Shown: positions 1 through 10,926, numbered from the stretch's first letter. The stretch: DNA of 64,000 nucleotides from Pseudomonas graminis (GCF_002093745.1 NZ_MTSB01000015.1:62001-126000); one strand, 5' to 3'. Notes: generated by a model from the letters alone, not told the origin. Translations and numbers: made by a program.

Positions 1-1173
1 TTCCTGGATGGTCGCCACCGAGTGACGGTGCTGAGTGATGCCCATCGCCCAGCACATGATGACGTTCTTGCCCTTGGCGTACATGCGCGCAGATTGCTCG
101 ATGTCGGTCAGGGGCAGGCCGGACTGCTCGACGATCTCGTCCCACGACGTGTCATCGATGGCCGCCAGGTAATCAAGCACGCCTTCGGTGTGTTCGTTGA
201 GGAACGCGTGGTCAAACACCGACGCCTCGTTGGCCAGCTGTGCTTCGCGCTCCCATCGCAGCAGGAACTTGGCCATGCCGCGCAGCAAGGCCATGTCGCC
301 ACCCAGCGCAGGACGGAAGTAAGCGGTGTTGGTCGGGCGGTCGCCGTTGGTGAGCATCTCGACCGGGTGCTGCGGATGCTGGAAGCGTTCCAGGCCACGC
401 TCTTTGAGCGGGTTGACGCAAACCACCTGTGCGCCACGCTGTACCGCTTCACGCAGAGGTTCAAGCATGCGCGGGTGGTTGGTGCCAGGGTTCTGGCCGA
501 GGACAAAAATGGCGTCGGCGTGTTCGAAATCATCGAACGTCACCGTGCCTTTGCCCACGCCGACACTTTGTGACAGCGCGACGCCACTGGCTTCGTGGCA
601 CATGTTCGAGCAGTCAGGGAAATTGTTGGTGCCAAAAGCACGCACGAACAACTGGTACAGATACGCCGCCTCGTTGCTTGCACGGCCCGACGTGTAGAAC
701 TCGGCCATGTTGGGGCTGGGCAGGTTGTTCAGGTGCTTGGCGATCAGCGAGAACGCATCGTCCCAGCTGACAGGTTTGTAGCGGTCGGTTTCGGCATCGT
801 ACGCCATCGGCTCGGTCAGGCGACCCTGATACTCAAGCCAGTAATCGCTCTGTTCCAGCAGCGCGCTGACGCTGTGGCGGGCGAAGAAGGACGGGTCAAC
901 GCGGCGCTTGGTGGCCTCCCAGTTGACGGCCTTGGCGCCGTTCTCGCAGAACTTCACCATGCCGCTTTCCGGCGAATCACCCCACGCGCAGCCCGGGCAG
1001 TCAAAGCCGCCGTTCTGGTTGGTCTTGAGCATCATGCGCAGGTTCTTCAGCGCATTGTCGCTGCCCAGCCAGTGTTGCGTCACGCTGATCAGTGCGCCCC
1101 AACCGCCTGCCGCACCTTTGTATGGCTTGTAGCGAGGGGTAGGTGTCTTGTCGGCTTGGTGATGAGTGCTCAC
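1..1173 (-). CDS. FdhF-like molybdopterin oxidoreductase alpha subunit (N-terminal part; runs off the left edge)
   Basis: The frame stays open from a GTG start at 1173 to base 1 and gives 391 residues. The N-terminus has a CPGCAWG segment followed by a typical molybdopterin-oxidoreductase body with FVLGQNPGTNHPRM and FGTNNFPDCSNMCH. This matches the YdeP/FdhF-like family of soluble formate-dehydrogenase-type enzymes, which carry a bis-molybdopterin guanine dinucleotide cofactor and an iron-sulfur cluster; the real substrate of these homologues is mostly unproven. The start codon overlaps the stop of fdhD by four bases (GTGA), so the two genes are translationally coupled, and FdhD is the sulfurtransferase that activates such enzymes. 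The C-terminal part lies outside the window. Confidence 0.85.
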   Translation of the reverse strand, partial: MSTHHQADKTPTPRYKPYKGAAGGWGALISVTQHWLGSDNALKNLRMMLKTNQNGGFDCPGCAWGDSPESGMVKFCENGAKAVNWEATKRRVDPSFFARHSVSALLEQSDYWLEYQGRLTEPMAYDAETDRYKPVSWDDAFSLIAKHLNNLPSPNMAEFYTSGRASNEAAYLYQLFVRAFGTNNFPDCSNMCHEASGVALSQSVGVGKGTVTFDDFEHADAIFVLGQNPGTNHPRMLEPLREAVQRGAQVVCVNPLKERGLERFQHPQHPVEMLTNGDRPTNTAYFRPALGGDMALLRGMAKFLLRWEREAQLANEASVFDHAFLNEHTEGVLDYLAAIDDTSWDEIVEQSGLPLTDIEQSARMYAKGKNVIMCWAMGITQHRHSVATIQE

Positions 1174-2006
1174 GGTTGAATCTCCATCGCAGGGCTATAG
1201 ACCCGCGGCGCACTGTGCTGCGGCAGGTGAATTAAATTGAGGTTATGACGGCGCGCCCATTGCAGGGCGAGGCCGGTGGGCGACGACAGGCTGACCAGTG
1301 TCTGAATGCCGGCGCGTAATACTTTCTGAATCAGTTCCAGGCTGCAGCGGCTGGTCACGATGGCCACGCCGCCGTCCACAGGAATGTCCTGACGGATCAG
1401 CGCGCCGATCAATTTGTCCAGCGCATTGTGCCGCCCGATGTCTTCGCGGCCCAACAGCAATTGGCCGGCGCTGTCCATGAAAACCGCGGCATGCACCGCG
1501 CCGCAATGGCGGCCAAGGGGCTGGAATTCGCCGATGCGCTGACGCAGGCCTTCCAGCCATTGAATCGGCGGCAGAGGCGCGCCGGGCAGCACGTTCAGTT
1601 CAGGCAGCGCCTGCTCGACCGCTTCGACGCCGCACAGCCCGCAACCGCTGGTGCCCGCCAGTTGCCGACGCTGCTGTTTGAGTTCCCAGAACGCGCGGCT
1701 GGCGATTTCGACTTCAGCCTGCATCGCCGAGCCACACCCGCTGAGCTTGAAATCGTAAATTTCATCACGCGAAGCAATGATGCCGCTGCCGAGGCTGAAG
1801 CCAACGATGAAGTCTTCCAGATCGGTCGGGCTGACCAGCATGACGGCCTGGCTGATGCCGTTGTAGGCAATGGCCAGTGCCACTTCTTCGGCCAGCGCAT
1901 TGCGTGCAGCATCCTGCCCCTCGAGGTTCGAGTAGCTGTAGGTCTGACTTGCTTCAGGGGCTGGCGCGGAAACGGGCGCCGAGCTGACCTTGCGCGTGAC
2001 GTGCAT
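1170..2006 (-). CDS. fdhD: FdhD, sulfurtransferase for formate dehydrogenase maturation
   Basis: The 278-residue protein has the family's CxxC motif in CGLCG at residues 122-125. In E. coli FdhD the equivalent cysteines take sulfur from IscS and pass it to the molybdenum cofactor of formate dehydrogenase. The segment DLEDFIVGFSLG and the later GREDIGRHNALDK are also characteristic. Length matches the family. It sits directly upstream of, and overlaps by four bases, the molybdoenzyme gene it probably serves, which makes a two-gene maturation and enzyme unit. Confidence 0.95.
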   Translation of the reverse strand: MHVTRKVSSAPVSAPAPEASQTYSYSNLEGQDAARNALAEEVALAIAYNGISQAVMLVSPTDLEDFIVGFSLGSGIIASRDEIYDFKLSGCGSAMQAEVEIASRAFWELKQQRRQLAGTSGCGLCGVEAVEQALPELNVLPGAPLPPIQWLEGLRQRIGEFQPLGRHCGAVHAAVFMDSAGQLLLGREDIGRHNALDKLIGALIRQDIPVDGGVAIVTSRCSLELIQKVLRAGIQTLVSLSSPTGLALQWARRHNLNLIHLPQHSAPRVYSPAMEIQP

Positions 2007-2108
2007 GGGCTGAGTACCGGCAGATTGACATCTGCAAGACTAGGCGTCTTCTTGGCTATCGTCTAATCGCTAATGCTGATGCGCCGATAGATGACGTCGA
2101 TCAGCACT

Positions 2109-2990
2109 TCAGCGAGGGATTTCTGCAACCAGCGCAAAACAGGCTTCAGCCAGCGCGGAACGCGGCGCGCTGCGGCGCATGATCAGGCCCAGCCGGGCCA
2201 ATGTACGTGCGTCGGCAATCGGGTGCAGGTGCAAATGTTCGGTGAGCGTTTCCAGGCCGCCATCAAGCGGCATGATCGCGCAACAAAACCCGCCGTGTAC
2301 GGCCTGCAGCAACTGATGAACGGCATCGGTTTGTATCAACGGGTGAGGCTGCAGGTTCCGGCTATGGAAGTTGTGGTCGATGGATTGCCGAAAATGCATG
2401 CCGCTGGTCAGCATGCCCAAGGGCAGTTCGACCAGGTCTGCCCAGCTCAGCGGTGCGTCGCCGAAGGAGAAATGCCGACGGTCGTACAGCAGGCCCATGC
2501 GCGTGTCGTCCAGGGTCAGCGAGTCGAAGCGCTCGCTGTCCAGTCGCTCCAGGTAGGAGACGCCCAGATCGATACGGTTGCTTGCTAGTTGTTCCAGCAC
2601 TTGCTCGGAGCTGAGTGAAGACAGTTCGAAGCGCAGGTTGGGATGCATCTGGTGCAGGCGATGCAGCAATGGCAACGGATCGAAGCTCGACAATGGCACC
2701 ACGCCCAGGCGCAGCGTGCCGACCAGATGGCCCCGGCAGGCGGCGGCTTCAGCCTGTAAGCCGTCGTAAGCAGCCAGCACTGTGCGTGCCCACGCCAGCA
2801 CGCGTTCGCCGGGCGCGGTGAAACCTTCAAAACGCTGGCCCCGGTTGACCAGCGGCAGGCCAAGCTCTTCTTCCAGATTGCGTAGACGCATCGACAGCGT
2901 CGGCTGAGTAATATTGCAGCGCGCAGCCGCTTGGCCGAAGTGCCTCGTTTCATCAAGGGCGATCAGAAATTTAAGTTGCTTGATGTCCAT
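2109..2990 (-). CDS. LysR-family transcriptional regulator
   Basis: The protein of 293 residues has an N-terminal winged helix-turn-helix of the LysR type (HFGQAAARCNITQPTLSMRLRNLE) and a C-terminal effector-binding domain. An ATG at 2990 preceded by GGAG at five bases is preferred over the in-frame GTG two codons upstream, because that GTG lies inside the ribosome binding site. It is transcribed in the same direction as fdhD, about 100 bases upstream of it, so control of the fdhD-molybdoenzyme unit is possible but unproven. The ligand cannot be read from the sequence. Confidence 0.88.
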   Translation of the reverse strand: MDIKQLKFLIALDETRHFGQAAARCNITQPTLSMRLRNLEEELGLPLVNRGQRFEGFTAPGERVLAWARTVLAAYDGLQAEAAACRGHLVGTLRLGVVPLSSFDPLPLLHRLHQMHPNLRFELSSLSSEQVLEQLASNRIDLGVSYLERLDSERFDSLTLDDTRMGLLYDRRHFSFGDAPLSWADLVELPLGMLTSGMHFRQSIDHNFHSRNLQPHPLIQTDAVHQLLQAVHGGFCCAIMPLDGGLETLTEHLHLHPIADARTLARLGLIMRRSAPRSALAEACFALVAEIPR

Positions 2991-3031
2991 AGTCACTCCG
3001 GTGGGCCGTCCAGACAGCCGATTCTACGCAT

Positions 3032-3712
3032 TCAGGCTGGTGGATGGTCGAGCAGCCCCTTGATCAGTTCCCGATAATCATCCACCGCAGCGAATTCTTC
3101 AGTGTCTTTGGGGCCTTTCTGGCTGTTGGGCTGGCTGACGGCCAGCAGATGGGAAACGCCGAATTGCCGGGCGCTGCGCAGCACCGGCAGGGTGTCGTCG
3201 ATGAACAGGCTGCGCGCCGGATCAAAATCGGTCTCGGCCTGCAGTGCATCCCAGAATTGCTGGTTTTCCTTGGGAAAGCCGTAATCATGGGAACTGATCA
3301 TGCGCTCGAAATAAGGCGCCAGTTCGATGCGCTCCATCTTCAGCGACAGTGAATCGCGGTGCGCGTTGGTGATCATGATCACGCGTTTGCCAGCCTGTTT
3401 GATCGCCGCCAGGAAGGTCTCCGCATCCGGGCGCAATGCGATCATGTGCGCAATCTCCCGTTTCAGATCGCGCACCGACAGCTTCAGTTCGGCACTCCAG
3501 AAATCCAGGCAGTACCAGTTGAGCGTGCCCGCGTTATTTTCGAACAGTGGCTTCAGCTCAAGCCAGGCCATAGCGAAACTGATACCGTGCAATTCGGCAT
3601 AGCGCTGTGGCAAATGCTGCATCCAGAAGTGTTCGTCGTAATGCAGGTCGAGCAGCGTGCCGTCCATATCCAGCAGGACGGTGTCGATTTCGCTCCAGGG
3701 CATGGAAAGCAT
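3032..3712 (-). CDS. yrfG: HAD-superfamily GMP/IMP nucleotidase (YrfG type)
   Basis: The 226-residue HAD hydrolase has motif I DMDGTLLD at residues 15-22 (nucleophile D15, acid/base D17), motif II in MITNAHRD, and motif IV FIDDT. The helical cap and overall length match YrfG, a cytoplasmic purine 5'-nucleotidase of GMP and IMP in E. coli. The start at 3712 has GAGG five bases upstream. It is divergent from nudE, which also acts on nucleotides; the same pairing (yrfG-nudE) is common in gammaproteobacteria, which supports the assignment. Confidence 0.9.
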   Translation of the reverse strand: MLSMPWSEIDTVLLDMDGTLLDLHYDEHFWMQHLPQRYAELHGISFAMAWLELKPLFENNAGTLNWYCLDFWSAELKLSVRDLKREIAHMIALRPDAETFLAAIKQAGKRVIMITNAHRDSLSLKMERIELAPYFERMISSHDYGFPKENQQFWDALQAETDFDPARSLFIDDTLPVLRSARQFGVSHLLAVSQPNSQKGPKDTEEFAAVDDYRELIKGLLDHPPA

Positions 3713-3808
3713 TCTGGCCTCGTCAGGGGTTGATATCGGTTAAGCATATCCGACACAGACATCGGGAAAAGCTCGGTATAGTACCTCGTTCATGTAAAGG
3801 AGCCTGTC

Positions 3809-4371
3809 ATGCGTCAGAAACCTACCGTACTCGCCCGCGCCATCGTCGCCAGCAGTCGTCTGTTCCGCGTTGAAGAGCTGCAATTGCGCTTTGCCAATGG
3901 CGTCGAGCGGACTTATGAACGCCTGGCCAGCAAAGGCACAGGCCCCGGCGCGGTAATGATCGTGGCGATGCTCGATGCCGACCACGCCGTGTTGATCGAA
4001 GAATATTGCGGCGGCACCGACGAATACGAGCTGTCCTTGCCCAAAGGCTTGATCGAGCCAGGCGAAGACGTGCTGGCGGCCGCCAACCGTGAGCTCAAGG
4101 AAGAAGCCGGTTTTGGCGCACGACAACTGGAGCTGTTGACCGAGTTGTCCCTTTCGCCGGGTTACATGAGCCAGAAAATTCAGGTTGTACTGGCGACCGA
4201 TCTTTATGAAGAGCGTCTGGAAGGTGACGAGCCCGAGCCGATTCGGGTTGACCGGATCAACCTTCGGGAGCTGTCGAGCCTGGCGCAGAATGCCCAGTTC
4301 AGCGAAGGCCGTGCGTTGGCCGCGCTGTACCTTACCCGTGACCTGTTGACCCAGCGTGGACTGTTTCAGCC

Positions 4372-4375
<4 letters not shown>
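3809..4375 (+). CDS. nudE: ADP-compound hydrolase NudE (Nudix)
   Basis: The 188-residue protein holds a complete Nudix box at residues 80-102 (G-x5-E-x7-REL-xEE-xG, here starting GLIEPGE and ending RELKEEAGF). NudE cleaves ADP-ribose, Ap3A and NADH-type substrates to AMP in the cytoplasm. AAAGGAG lies ahead of the ATG. Its stop overlaps the start of cysQ by four bases (ATGA), so the pair is an operon that handles small adenosine nucleotides. Confidence 0.93.
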
Positions 4376-5214
<839 letters not shown>

Positions 5215-5231
5215 AGCCGTTCACACCAGGG

Positions 5232-5340
5232 TAAGTTCACTTTGGGGAGTGAGCTTGCTCACGAAAGCAATAGCCCAAACAACGCCATTTCCGGGGCCTG
5301 TGCCGGCCTCTTCGCGAGCAGGCTCGCACATAAGCTTCGT
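5232..5340. repeat. REP-type palindromic repeat pair
   Basis: Two imperfect palindromes of the kind scattered through Pseudomonas genomes lie between cysQ and the convergent thioesterase-like gene: one around 5237-5265 (core GAGCTTGCTC) and one around 5308-5330 (core GCGAGCAGGCTCGC). They are about 45 bases apart in inverted arrangement, which is the form of a REP doublet. No gene is seen from 5215 to 5396; the convergent ends suggest the element also serves as transcript end or spacer. Confidence 0.7.
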
Positions 5341-5396
5341 CAACCCTGCGGATCGCGAAGACGATAGTTCAGACGATGAATTTTCGTGCGCTGGCT

Positions 5397-5870
5397 TCAC
5401 CGATGTAACACAAACTGCCCCACAAACCGCACGGCCTGTTCGTCGCTGTCCTGCGCCGTAATGCAGGTGTGCAAGGTCAGGCGGGCGCGGCCTCGGCGTT
5501 GGTAGGTGGTGATGAATTTTTCCCACTGTGCCGCCTCTGGCGCATCGCACCGGGCAATGGCATCGCTGCGCACCGGCAGTGGATAACTGATCTGCCCGTC
5601 CTGAATCACGATATGCCCGTCGGTGATTCCCGCTTCGTGCAGCCTCAGGTGTAACCAGCCCCAACCGGCCAGCACTGCACCGCAATACAGACTGCCGCCG
5701 AACAGCGTGCTTTTGTGGTTGACGTTGGGTGCCAGCGGCAGGTGCAGACGCAGCGTGTGGTGGTGCCAGTCGATCACGCGCATGCCCATCTCGCGGGTCA
5801 GCGGAATGTCGTGGTGCAGCACTGTTTCCAGTTCGCGGGCCGCCTCCTCTTCAGGCTCAATCGGCGTCAT
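5397..5870 (-). CDS. Hotdog-fold thioesterase-domain protein (YiiD C-terminal-like)
   Basis: The 157-residue protein resembles the C-terminal hotdog domain of E. coli YiiD: an N-terminal helix, the stretch RVIDWHHHTLRLHLPL, then FGGSLYCGAVLAGWGWLHL as the hotdog helix, and a final beta-sheet part. Such proteins are annotated as putative thioesterases; no substrate is known. Its start overlaps the end of dctD by 14 bases, so it is the third gene of a dctB-dctD-thioesterase transcript. Whether it has any role in dicarboxylate use is unknown. Confidence 0.75.
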   Translation of the reverse strand: MTPIEPEEEAARELETVLHHDIPLTREMGMRVIDWHHHTLRLHLPLAPNVNHKSTLFGGSLYCGAVLAGWGWLHLRLHEAGITDGHIVIQDGQISYPLPVRSDAIARCDAPEAAQWEKFITTYQRRGRARLTLHTCITAQDSDEQAVRFVGQFVLHR

Positions 5871-7242
5871 CGGAGCCTCCGCTGTTGTCGCCGAAATTCA
5901 GGCCGTGCTTGCGCAGTTTGTCGTGCAGGGTCTTGCGTGGCACGCCCAGCGCTTCGGCCAGGCTGCGCACCGAACTGTGCGGACGAGCCAGCTCCGCCGC
6001 AATCAAGGCCCGCTCGAAGCTTTCTACCTGATCGCTCAAACCTCCGCTCGGCGGCGGCGCCTGCTCTGCATCACCACCTTCCAGCTCCAGTTCCAGACCC
6101 AGCGCAAAACGTTCGGCGGCGTTTTGCAGTTCGCGGACGTTGCCCGGCCAGTTATGACGCAGCAACAACGCCCGCTGGCCCGGCTTGAGTTCCTGCTTGG
6201 GAATGCCGTGGCGCATGCTGGCTGCGTCGGCGTAATGCTCGAACAGCATCAGCGCATCTTCGCCACGCTCGCGCAGCGGCGGTATGCGCAACGAGGCCAC
6301 GTTCAGCCGGTAATACAAATCCGCCCGGAAGCGTCCCTGATCAGCCGCCTGACGCAGGTCTTCCTTGGTCGCCGCAATGATGCGGATATCCAGCGGGATC
6401 TGCTGATTACTGCCCATCCGCTCCACAACACGCTCCTGCAGCAGGCGCAGCAACTTGACCTGAACGTCCAGGCTCATGCTCTCGATTTCATCGAGAAACA
6501 GCGTGCCGCCGTTGGCGAATTCGAACTTGCCGATGCGCCGCTTTTGCGCGCCGGTAAACGCGCCAGGCTCATGACCGAACAGCTCGCTCTCGACCACCGA
6601 TTCGGCCAGCGCCCCGGCGTTGATGGCCACGAACGGGCCGCTGCGGCGGTTGGACAGATCATGCAGGGCACGGGCAACGACTTCTTTACCGGCGCCGGTT
6701 TCGCCAAGAATCAACACGTCGGCGCGCGTTCCGGCCAGGGCGCCAATCTGTTCGCGCAGACGCAGAATGGACGCCGACTGGCCAATCAGCCGGGTGCTCA
6801 ATTGCTGACGATCACTCAGGGCCAGGCGCAGGCTGCGGTTATCCAGCACCAGACGACGCAGGGCCAGAGCACGGCGCACGCTGTCGAGCATGGCATCGCT
6901 GGCGAAGGGTTTTTCCAGAAAGTCGTAGGCCCCGGCGCGCATGGCTTTCACCGCCAGCGGAACATCGCCATGACCGGTGATCAGCAACACCGGCAGGTCA
7001 GGGTCCTGCTGGTGAAGCTGGTCGAGCAGTTCCAGCCCGTCCATGCCCTGCATGCGGATATCGCTGACCACCACGCCCGGCCAGTCGCGACCGATGCGCT
7101 CGGCAAGGCCGGTGGCTTCAGACAGCGACAGCACGTTCAGGCCGGCCAGGTCCAGTGTCTGGCGCAGGGCCTGCCGCAGGTGCGAGTCGTCGTCGATCAG
7201 CACCACCTGAATCTGGCTGTCGATGGCTGTGTCCGAACTCAT
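5857..7242 (-). CDS. dctD: C4-dicarboxylate response regulator DctD (sigma-54 activator)
   Basis: The 461-residue NtrC-class regulator has a receiver domain (phosphoacceptor D61 in VVSDIRM), an AAA+ domain with Walker A GETGAGKE at residues 180-187 and the sigma-54 contact motif GAFTGA, and a C-terminal Fis-type helix-turn-helix ([20 protein letters not shown]). It activates sigma-54 promoters such as dctA in response to C4-dicarboxylates. The ATG at 7242 overlaps the stop of dctB by four bases; an upstream in-frame ATG lies inside dctB and is not favoured. No dctA transporter gene is in the window. Confidence 0.92.
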   Translation of the reverse strand: MSSDTAIDSQIQVVLIDDDSHLRQALRQTLDLAGLNVLSLSEATGLAERIGRDWPGVVVSDIRMQGMDGLELLDQLHQQDPDLPVLLITGHGDVPLAVKAMRAGAYDFLEKPFASDAMLDSVRRALALRRLVLDNRSLRLALSDRQQLSTRLIGQSASILRLREQIGALAGTRADVLILGETGAGKEVVARALHDLSNRRSGPFVAINAGALAESVVESELFGHEPGAFTGAQKRRIGKFEFANGGTLFLDEIESMSLDVQVKLLRLLQERVVERMGSNQQIPLDIRIIAATKEDLRQAADQGRFRADLYYRLNVASLRIPPLRERGEDALMLFEHYADAASMRHGIPKQELKPGQRALLLRHNWPGNVRELQNAAERFALGLELELEGGDAEQAPPPSGGLSDQVESFERALIAAELARPHSSVRSLAEALGVPRKTLHDKLRKHGLNFGDNSGGSDDAD

Positions 7243-9053
7243 GCAGAAAGGTCCTCTGGCGGTTGAAGGTTGGCCCCGGAAGCACCGGCACACAGGCGCA
7301 GGGTAAGCACGGCGCCGCCGCTCGGGTGATTGGCGAACAGTAATTCGCCGCCCAGCGCGCGCATCAGCGTATCGCAGATCGCCAGACCCAGTCCGAGGCC
7401 CTGGGTGCGGGTCTTGGTGGTGAAGAAGGGTTCGCGAGCCCGCGCCAGGGCTTCCTGAGAAAAGCCGGGGCCGTTGTCACGAATGTACAGGTTGACGCCC
7501 TCGACGGTTTGCTCGGCACTTATCCACAGCCTGCGCGGCGGGCCTTTTTCGGTGAGGGCATCCAGTGCGTTGGCCAGCAGATTGCCCAGTACCTGACGCA
7601 GCCGCGTTTCGCCGGCCTGCACCCACAGCGTCGCATCAGGCAAATCCCGGATCAGCTCGACTTCCATCGCACGCCGACGTTTGGCCAGCAACGCCAGTGC
7701 ATCGTCCAGCGCCGGTTGCAGCGCCACACTTTCAGGCGCGTGGCGGTCTCGTCGGGCGAAGGCGCGCAAGTGAGCGATGATCGAGGCCATGCGCCCGGTG
7801 AGTTCGCTGATCAGTTTGAGGTTGCCACGCGCCTCATCGGTGCGCTGATGATCAAGCAGCACTTCGGAGTTCTCCGCGTAACTGCGGATGGCGGCCAAGG
7901 GTTGATTCAGCTCATGGCTGATGCTCGCCGACATGGTGCCGAGCGCGGTCAGTTTGCTGGTCTGGACCAGTTCGTCCTGGGCCTGCACCAGTTCCTGCTG
8001 CGCCTGTTCGCGCTCCAGCACTTCCTGGCGCAGACGACTGTTGAGGCCTTCCAGGTCGCTGGTGCGCTCGATCACGCGCATTTCCAGCTCGCGCCGGGCC
8101 TTGGCCTCGAAGGCGATGCGGTCCAGGTAGTGGCGACGACGCTGCATCATCAGGCCCAGCAGCAGCATCAACACCAGAAGCGCCGCGCCGCCAATTGCCA
8201 CCACTGTGCGAACCTGGCGGTCGAGCAGCGCGCGGGGTGCCAGAATGTTCACGTTCCAGCCGGTTTCTTCGATCGCCTGGGTCTGGGTCAGCCAGGCGTG
8301 TTCATCAATCCTCAAGGGGCGTGGGTCACGGGTCGGGTAGGACTGGATCGCAACGATGGCCTTTTTCTCGTCATCGGTCAGGTCACGGGTCGCCCGAAAG
8401 CGCCATTCAGGGTTGGACGTGAGGATCACCACGCCATTCTGATCGGTCAGCAGCAGTTGCTCAGGCGTCTTGCCCCACAGTGTCTCGGTATGGTCGAGAT
8501 CGACCTTGACCACCAACACGCCAATGACCCGCTCGCCATCGCTCACGGGGCCTGCGAAAAAATAACCGCGCTTGGCGGACGTGGTGCCCAGGCCGAAGAA
8601 ACGACCTGTTCTGCCTGCCAGCGCATCGATGAAATAGGGCCGGAACGAGAAATTGCGTCCAATGAAACTGTCTTTCTGGCCCGAATTCGACGCCGCCAGG
8701 GTCAAGCCGTTGGTGTCCATCAGGTACATGACGTCGGCGCCGGTCTGCCGTGTGATGTCGCTGAGCAGGTGATTGGCGTTTTCCAGCGTCGTAGCCTCTT
8801 TCGGCGCCGCCAGCGCGCCCCGCAACGCCGGCAGGTTGCCGAGAATCTGCGGCAGGGTTTCGTAGCGGTGCAGCGTACCGAGCAGGTTGGCGACGTACAG
8901 GTCGAGGGTCTGGCGATTCTGGTTGGCCAGCACGTTGCGGTAATAGCGCTCGGCCAGGTGCTCAAGCGGCCACAACAGCGGTGCCAGGCAAATCGCCAGA
9001 AGGGCAAGGCTGCGCCAGCGGGGGCGGGGCGGCAAAGCAGGGGTCATGGTCAT
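7239..9053 (-). CDS. dctB: C4-dicarboxylate sensor histidine kinase DctB
   Basis: A 604-residue inner-membrane kinase. There is an N-terminal membrane segment (about residues 13-30), a periplasmic double-PAS sensor region with the sequence GRNFSFRPYF typical of dicarboxylate-binding Cache domains, a second membrane segment near residue 280 (AIGGAALLVLMLLLGLMM), a coiled coil, the H-box SISHELNQPLAAIRSYAE near residue 380, and the ATPase boxes (LANALDAL, DNGPGF, GLGLGLAI). It phosphorylates DctD, encoded immediately downstream. Confidence 0.93.
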   Translation of the reverse strand: MTMTPALPPRPRWRSLALLAICLAPLLWPLEHLAERYYRNVLANQNRQTLDLYVANLLGTLHRYETLPQILGNLPALRGALAAPKEATTLENANHLLSDITRQTGADVMYLMDTNGLTLAASNSGQKDSFIGRNFSFRPYFIDALAGRTGRFFGLGTTSAKRGYFFAGPVSDGERVIGVLVVKVDLDHTETLWGKTPEQLLLTDQNGVVILTSNPEWRFRATRDLTDDEKKAIVAIQSYPTRDPRPLRIDEHAWLTQTQAIEETGWNVNILAPRALLDRQVRTVVAIGGAALLVLMLLLGLMMQRRRHYLDRIAFEAKARRELEMRVIERTSDLEGLNSRLRQEVLEREQAQQELVQAQDELVQTSKLTALGTMSASISHELNQPLAAIRSYAENSEVLLDHQRTDEARGNLKLISELTGRMASIIAHLRAFARRDRHAPESVALQPALDDALALLAKRRRAMEVELIRDLPDATLWVQAGETRLRQVLGNLLANALDALTEKGPPRRLWISAEQTVEGVNLYIRDNGPGFSQEALARAREPFFTTKTRTQGLGLGLAICDTLMRALGGELLFANHPSGGAVLTLRLCAGASGANLQPPEDLSA

Positions 9054-9217
9054 CGATTGGCTGTCGCCGAGTGGTTGACGATGCGTGCCGACGACAAAGC
9101 CGCAGCAGGCAACAGGAACACCCGGTCGATCCTGACGTGGGCATCAGGCGCGTATTATGCCCGCCGCCGACCTATCCGGCACCCCGACAATTGGCCGGGC
9201 TGCCAGAGGTCACCGGC

Positions 9218-9763
9218 TCAAGGGAACAGGTCGGCTTCTTTCAGGCTTTTGCCTTGCTGATCCTTTTCGGACAGGCTGGGTTTGCCGAAGAACTCCCAGT
9301 TGATAGCCAGGTCCGGGTCGTTCCAGGCAATGCAGCGCTCGGCCGACGGCGTGTAATAGTCGGTGGTCTTGTACAGGAATTCGGCATGCTCGCTGAGCAC
9401 CACGAAGCCATGCGCAAAGCCTTCCGGCACCCACAACTGACGAGCATTTTCAGCAGACAGCTCTACAGTGACCGATTTACCGAAGTTCGGCGAGCTGCGA
9501 CGGATGTCCACTGCAACGTCGAGCACCTTGCCAACGGTGACACGTACCAGTTTGCCCTGCGCGTTTTCAATCTGATAATGCAGGCCGCGCAGAACGCCTT
9601 TTTGCGAGCGTGAGTGGTTGTCCTGCACGAACTGCCGGGTCAGGCCGGTGGCTTCCTGAAAAGCCCTGGCGTTGAAGCTTTCATAGAAAAAGCCTCGTTC
9701 ATCACCGAATACCTTGGGTTCCAGAATCAGGACTTCCGGCAATGTTGTGGCTACTACGTTCAC
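9218..9763 (-). CDS. rfbC: dTDP-4-dehydrorhamnose 3,5-epimerase RfbC
   Basis: The 181-residue cupin-type epimerase shows FFYESFNARAF, the catalytic histidine region QDNHSRSQKGVLRGLHYQ, and GFAHGFVVLSE. It makes dTDP-4-dehydro-L-rhamnose in the cytoplasm for surface polysaccharide. The start is a GTG at 9763 with AGGGGAAG upstream; the reading frame extends further but without a good ribosome binding site. It follows rfbB by 80 bases in one transcript. rfbD and rfbA, the other two rhamnose genes, are not adjacent. Confidence 0.93.
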   Translation of the reverse strand: MNVVATTLPEVLILEPKVFGDERGFFYESFNARAFQEATGLTRQFVQDNHSRSQKGVLRGLHYQIENAQGKLVRVTVGKVLDVAVDIRRSSPNFGKSVTVELSAENARQLWVPEGFAHGFVVLSEHAEFLYKTTDYYTPSAERCIAWNDPDLAINWEFFGKPSLSEKDQQGKSLKEADLFP

Positions 9764-9843
9764 GTGACTTCCCCTGCAATCTTGAATAAATGGTGGCGGT
9801 TCGACAGTTTGCACTGACGCGTGCCCGTCGAAAAGTATGGCGA

Positions 9844-10926
9844 TCAGGCAAGCAGGTCCTTCGGGTCGGTGAAACCCAGTCGTTCGCCCTGATAGCTGCC
9901 GTCCTGAACCCTGCGGCACCAGTCCAGGTTATCCAGATACCACTGCACGGTCTTGCGCAGCCCCGATTCGAAGGTTTCTTCAGGCGTCCAGCCCAGCTCG
10001 TTGTCGATCTTGCCGGCATCGATGGCATAACGCTGATCGTGGCCCGGCCGATCAACCACATAGGTGATCAGGTCGCTGTACTGCTGCACGCCGTCCGGAC
10101 GCTGCGGGGCCAGTTCATCAAGCAAGGTGCAAATGCCGCGCACCACGTCGATGTTCTTCTGCTCGTTGTGGCCACCGATGTTGTACGTTTCACCGACCGC
10201 ACCGTCGGTCACGACCTTGAGCAAGGCGCGTGCGTGATCTTCGACGTACAGCCAGTCGCGCACTTGCAGACCATTGCCGTACACCGGCAGCGGTTTGCCC
10301 GCCAGCGCATTAAGAATGACCAGCGGGATCAGCTTTTCGGGGAAGTGAAACGGCCCGTAGTTGTTGGAGCAGTTGGTCACCACCACGGGCAAGCCGTAAG
10401 TGCGATGCCAGGCGCGAACCAGGTGATCGGACGCCGCTTTGCTCGCCGAATAGGGCGAGCTGGGCGCATACGGCGTGGTTTCGGTGAACAGATCGTCGAC
10501 GCCGTGCAGGTCACCGTACACTTCGTCAGTGGAAATATGGTGAAAACGAAATGCCTGACGCTCGGCGTCCGGCAGCTTCAGCCAATAAGCGCGCGTGGCT
10601 TCCAGCAAGCTGTAGGTGCCGACAATGTTGGTCTGCACGAACTCGGCCGGGCCATCGATTGAACGATCGACATGGGATTCGGCCGCCAGGTGCATGATCG
10701 CCTGAGGCGCGAACCGCTCCAGGACCGCGCCGACCCTGGCCTGATCGCAGATATCCGCCTGCACGAACTCATAGCGCGTGTTGGTGGCAATAGACTGTAA
10801 CGATTCGAGATTGCCTGCGTAGGTCAATTTGTCGAAATTCAGCACGTCATGTGCGGTGTTGTTTATCAGGTGGCGGATCAGTGCCGAGCCGATGAAACCT
10901 GCGCCTCCGGTGACGAGTATTCGCAT
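9844..10926 (-). CDS. rfbB: dTDP-glucose 4,6-dehydratase RfbB
   Basis: A 360-residue short-chain dehydrogenase. The start at 10926 places the NAD-binding TGGAGFIGS at the very N-terminus; the [11 protein letters not shown] segment and the [12 protein letters not shown] segment carry the catalytic Asp/Glu and YxxxK. It converts dTDP-glucose to dTDP-4-keto-6-deoxyglucose, the entry step to rhamnose and other deoxysugars. It heads the rfbB-rfbC transcript, which suggests a role in O-antigen or related glycan supply. Confidence 0.95.
   Translation of the reverse strand: MRILVTGGAGFIGSALIRHLINNTAHDVLNFDKLTYAGNLESLQSIATNTRYEFVQADICDQARVGAVLERFAPQAIMHLAAESHVDRSIDGPAEFVQTNIVGTYSLLEATRAYWLKLPDAERQAFRFHHISTDEVYGDLHGVDDLFTETTPYAPSSPYSASKAASDHLVRAWHRTYGLPVVVTNCSNNYGPFHFPEKLIPLVILNALAGKPLPVYGNGLQVRDWLYVEDHARALLKVVTDGAVGETYNIGGHNEQKNIDVVRGICTLLDELAPQRPDGVQQYSDLITYVVDRPGHDQRYAIDAGKIDNELGWTPEETFESGLRKTVQWYLDNLDWCRRVQDGSYQGERLGFTDPKDLLA

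Noticed and set aside
1001..1213. Short minus-strand frame at the start of the molybdoenzyme
   Set aside because: Out-of-frame shadow; the real gene starts at the GTG at 1173 that overlaps the fdhD stop.
5623..9260. Long plus-strand open frames (547 and 583 codons) opposite dctD and dctB
   Set aside because: Antisense shadows; the minus-strand frames hold complete two-component domains in order.
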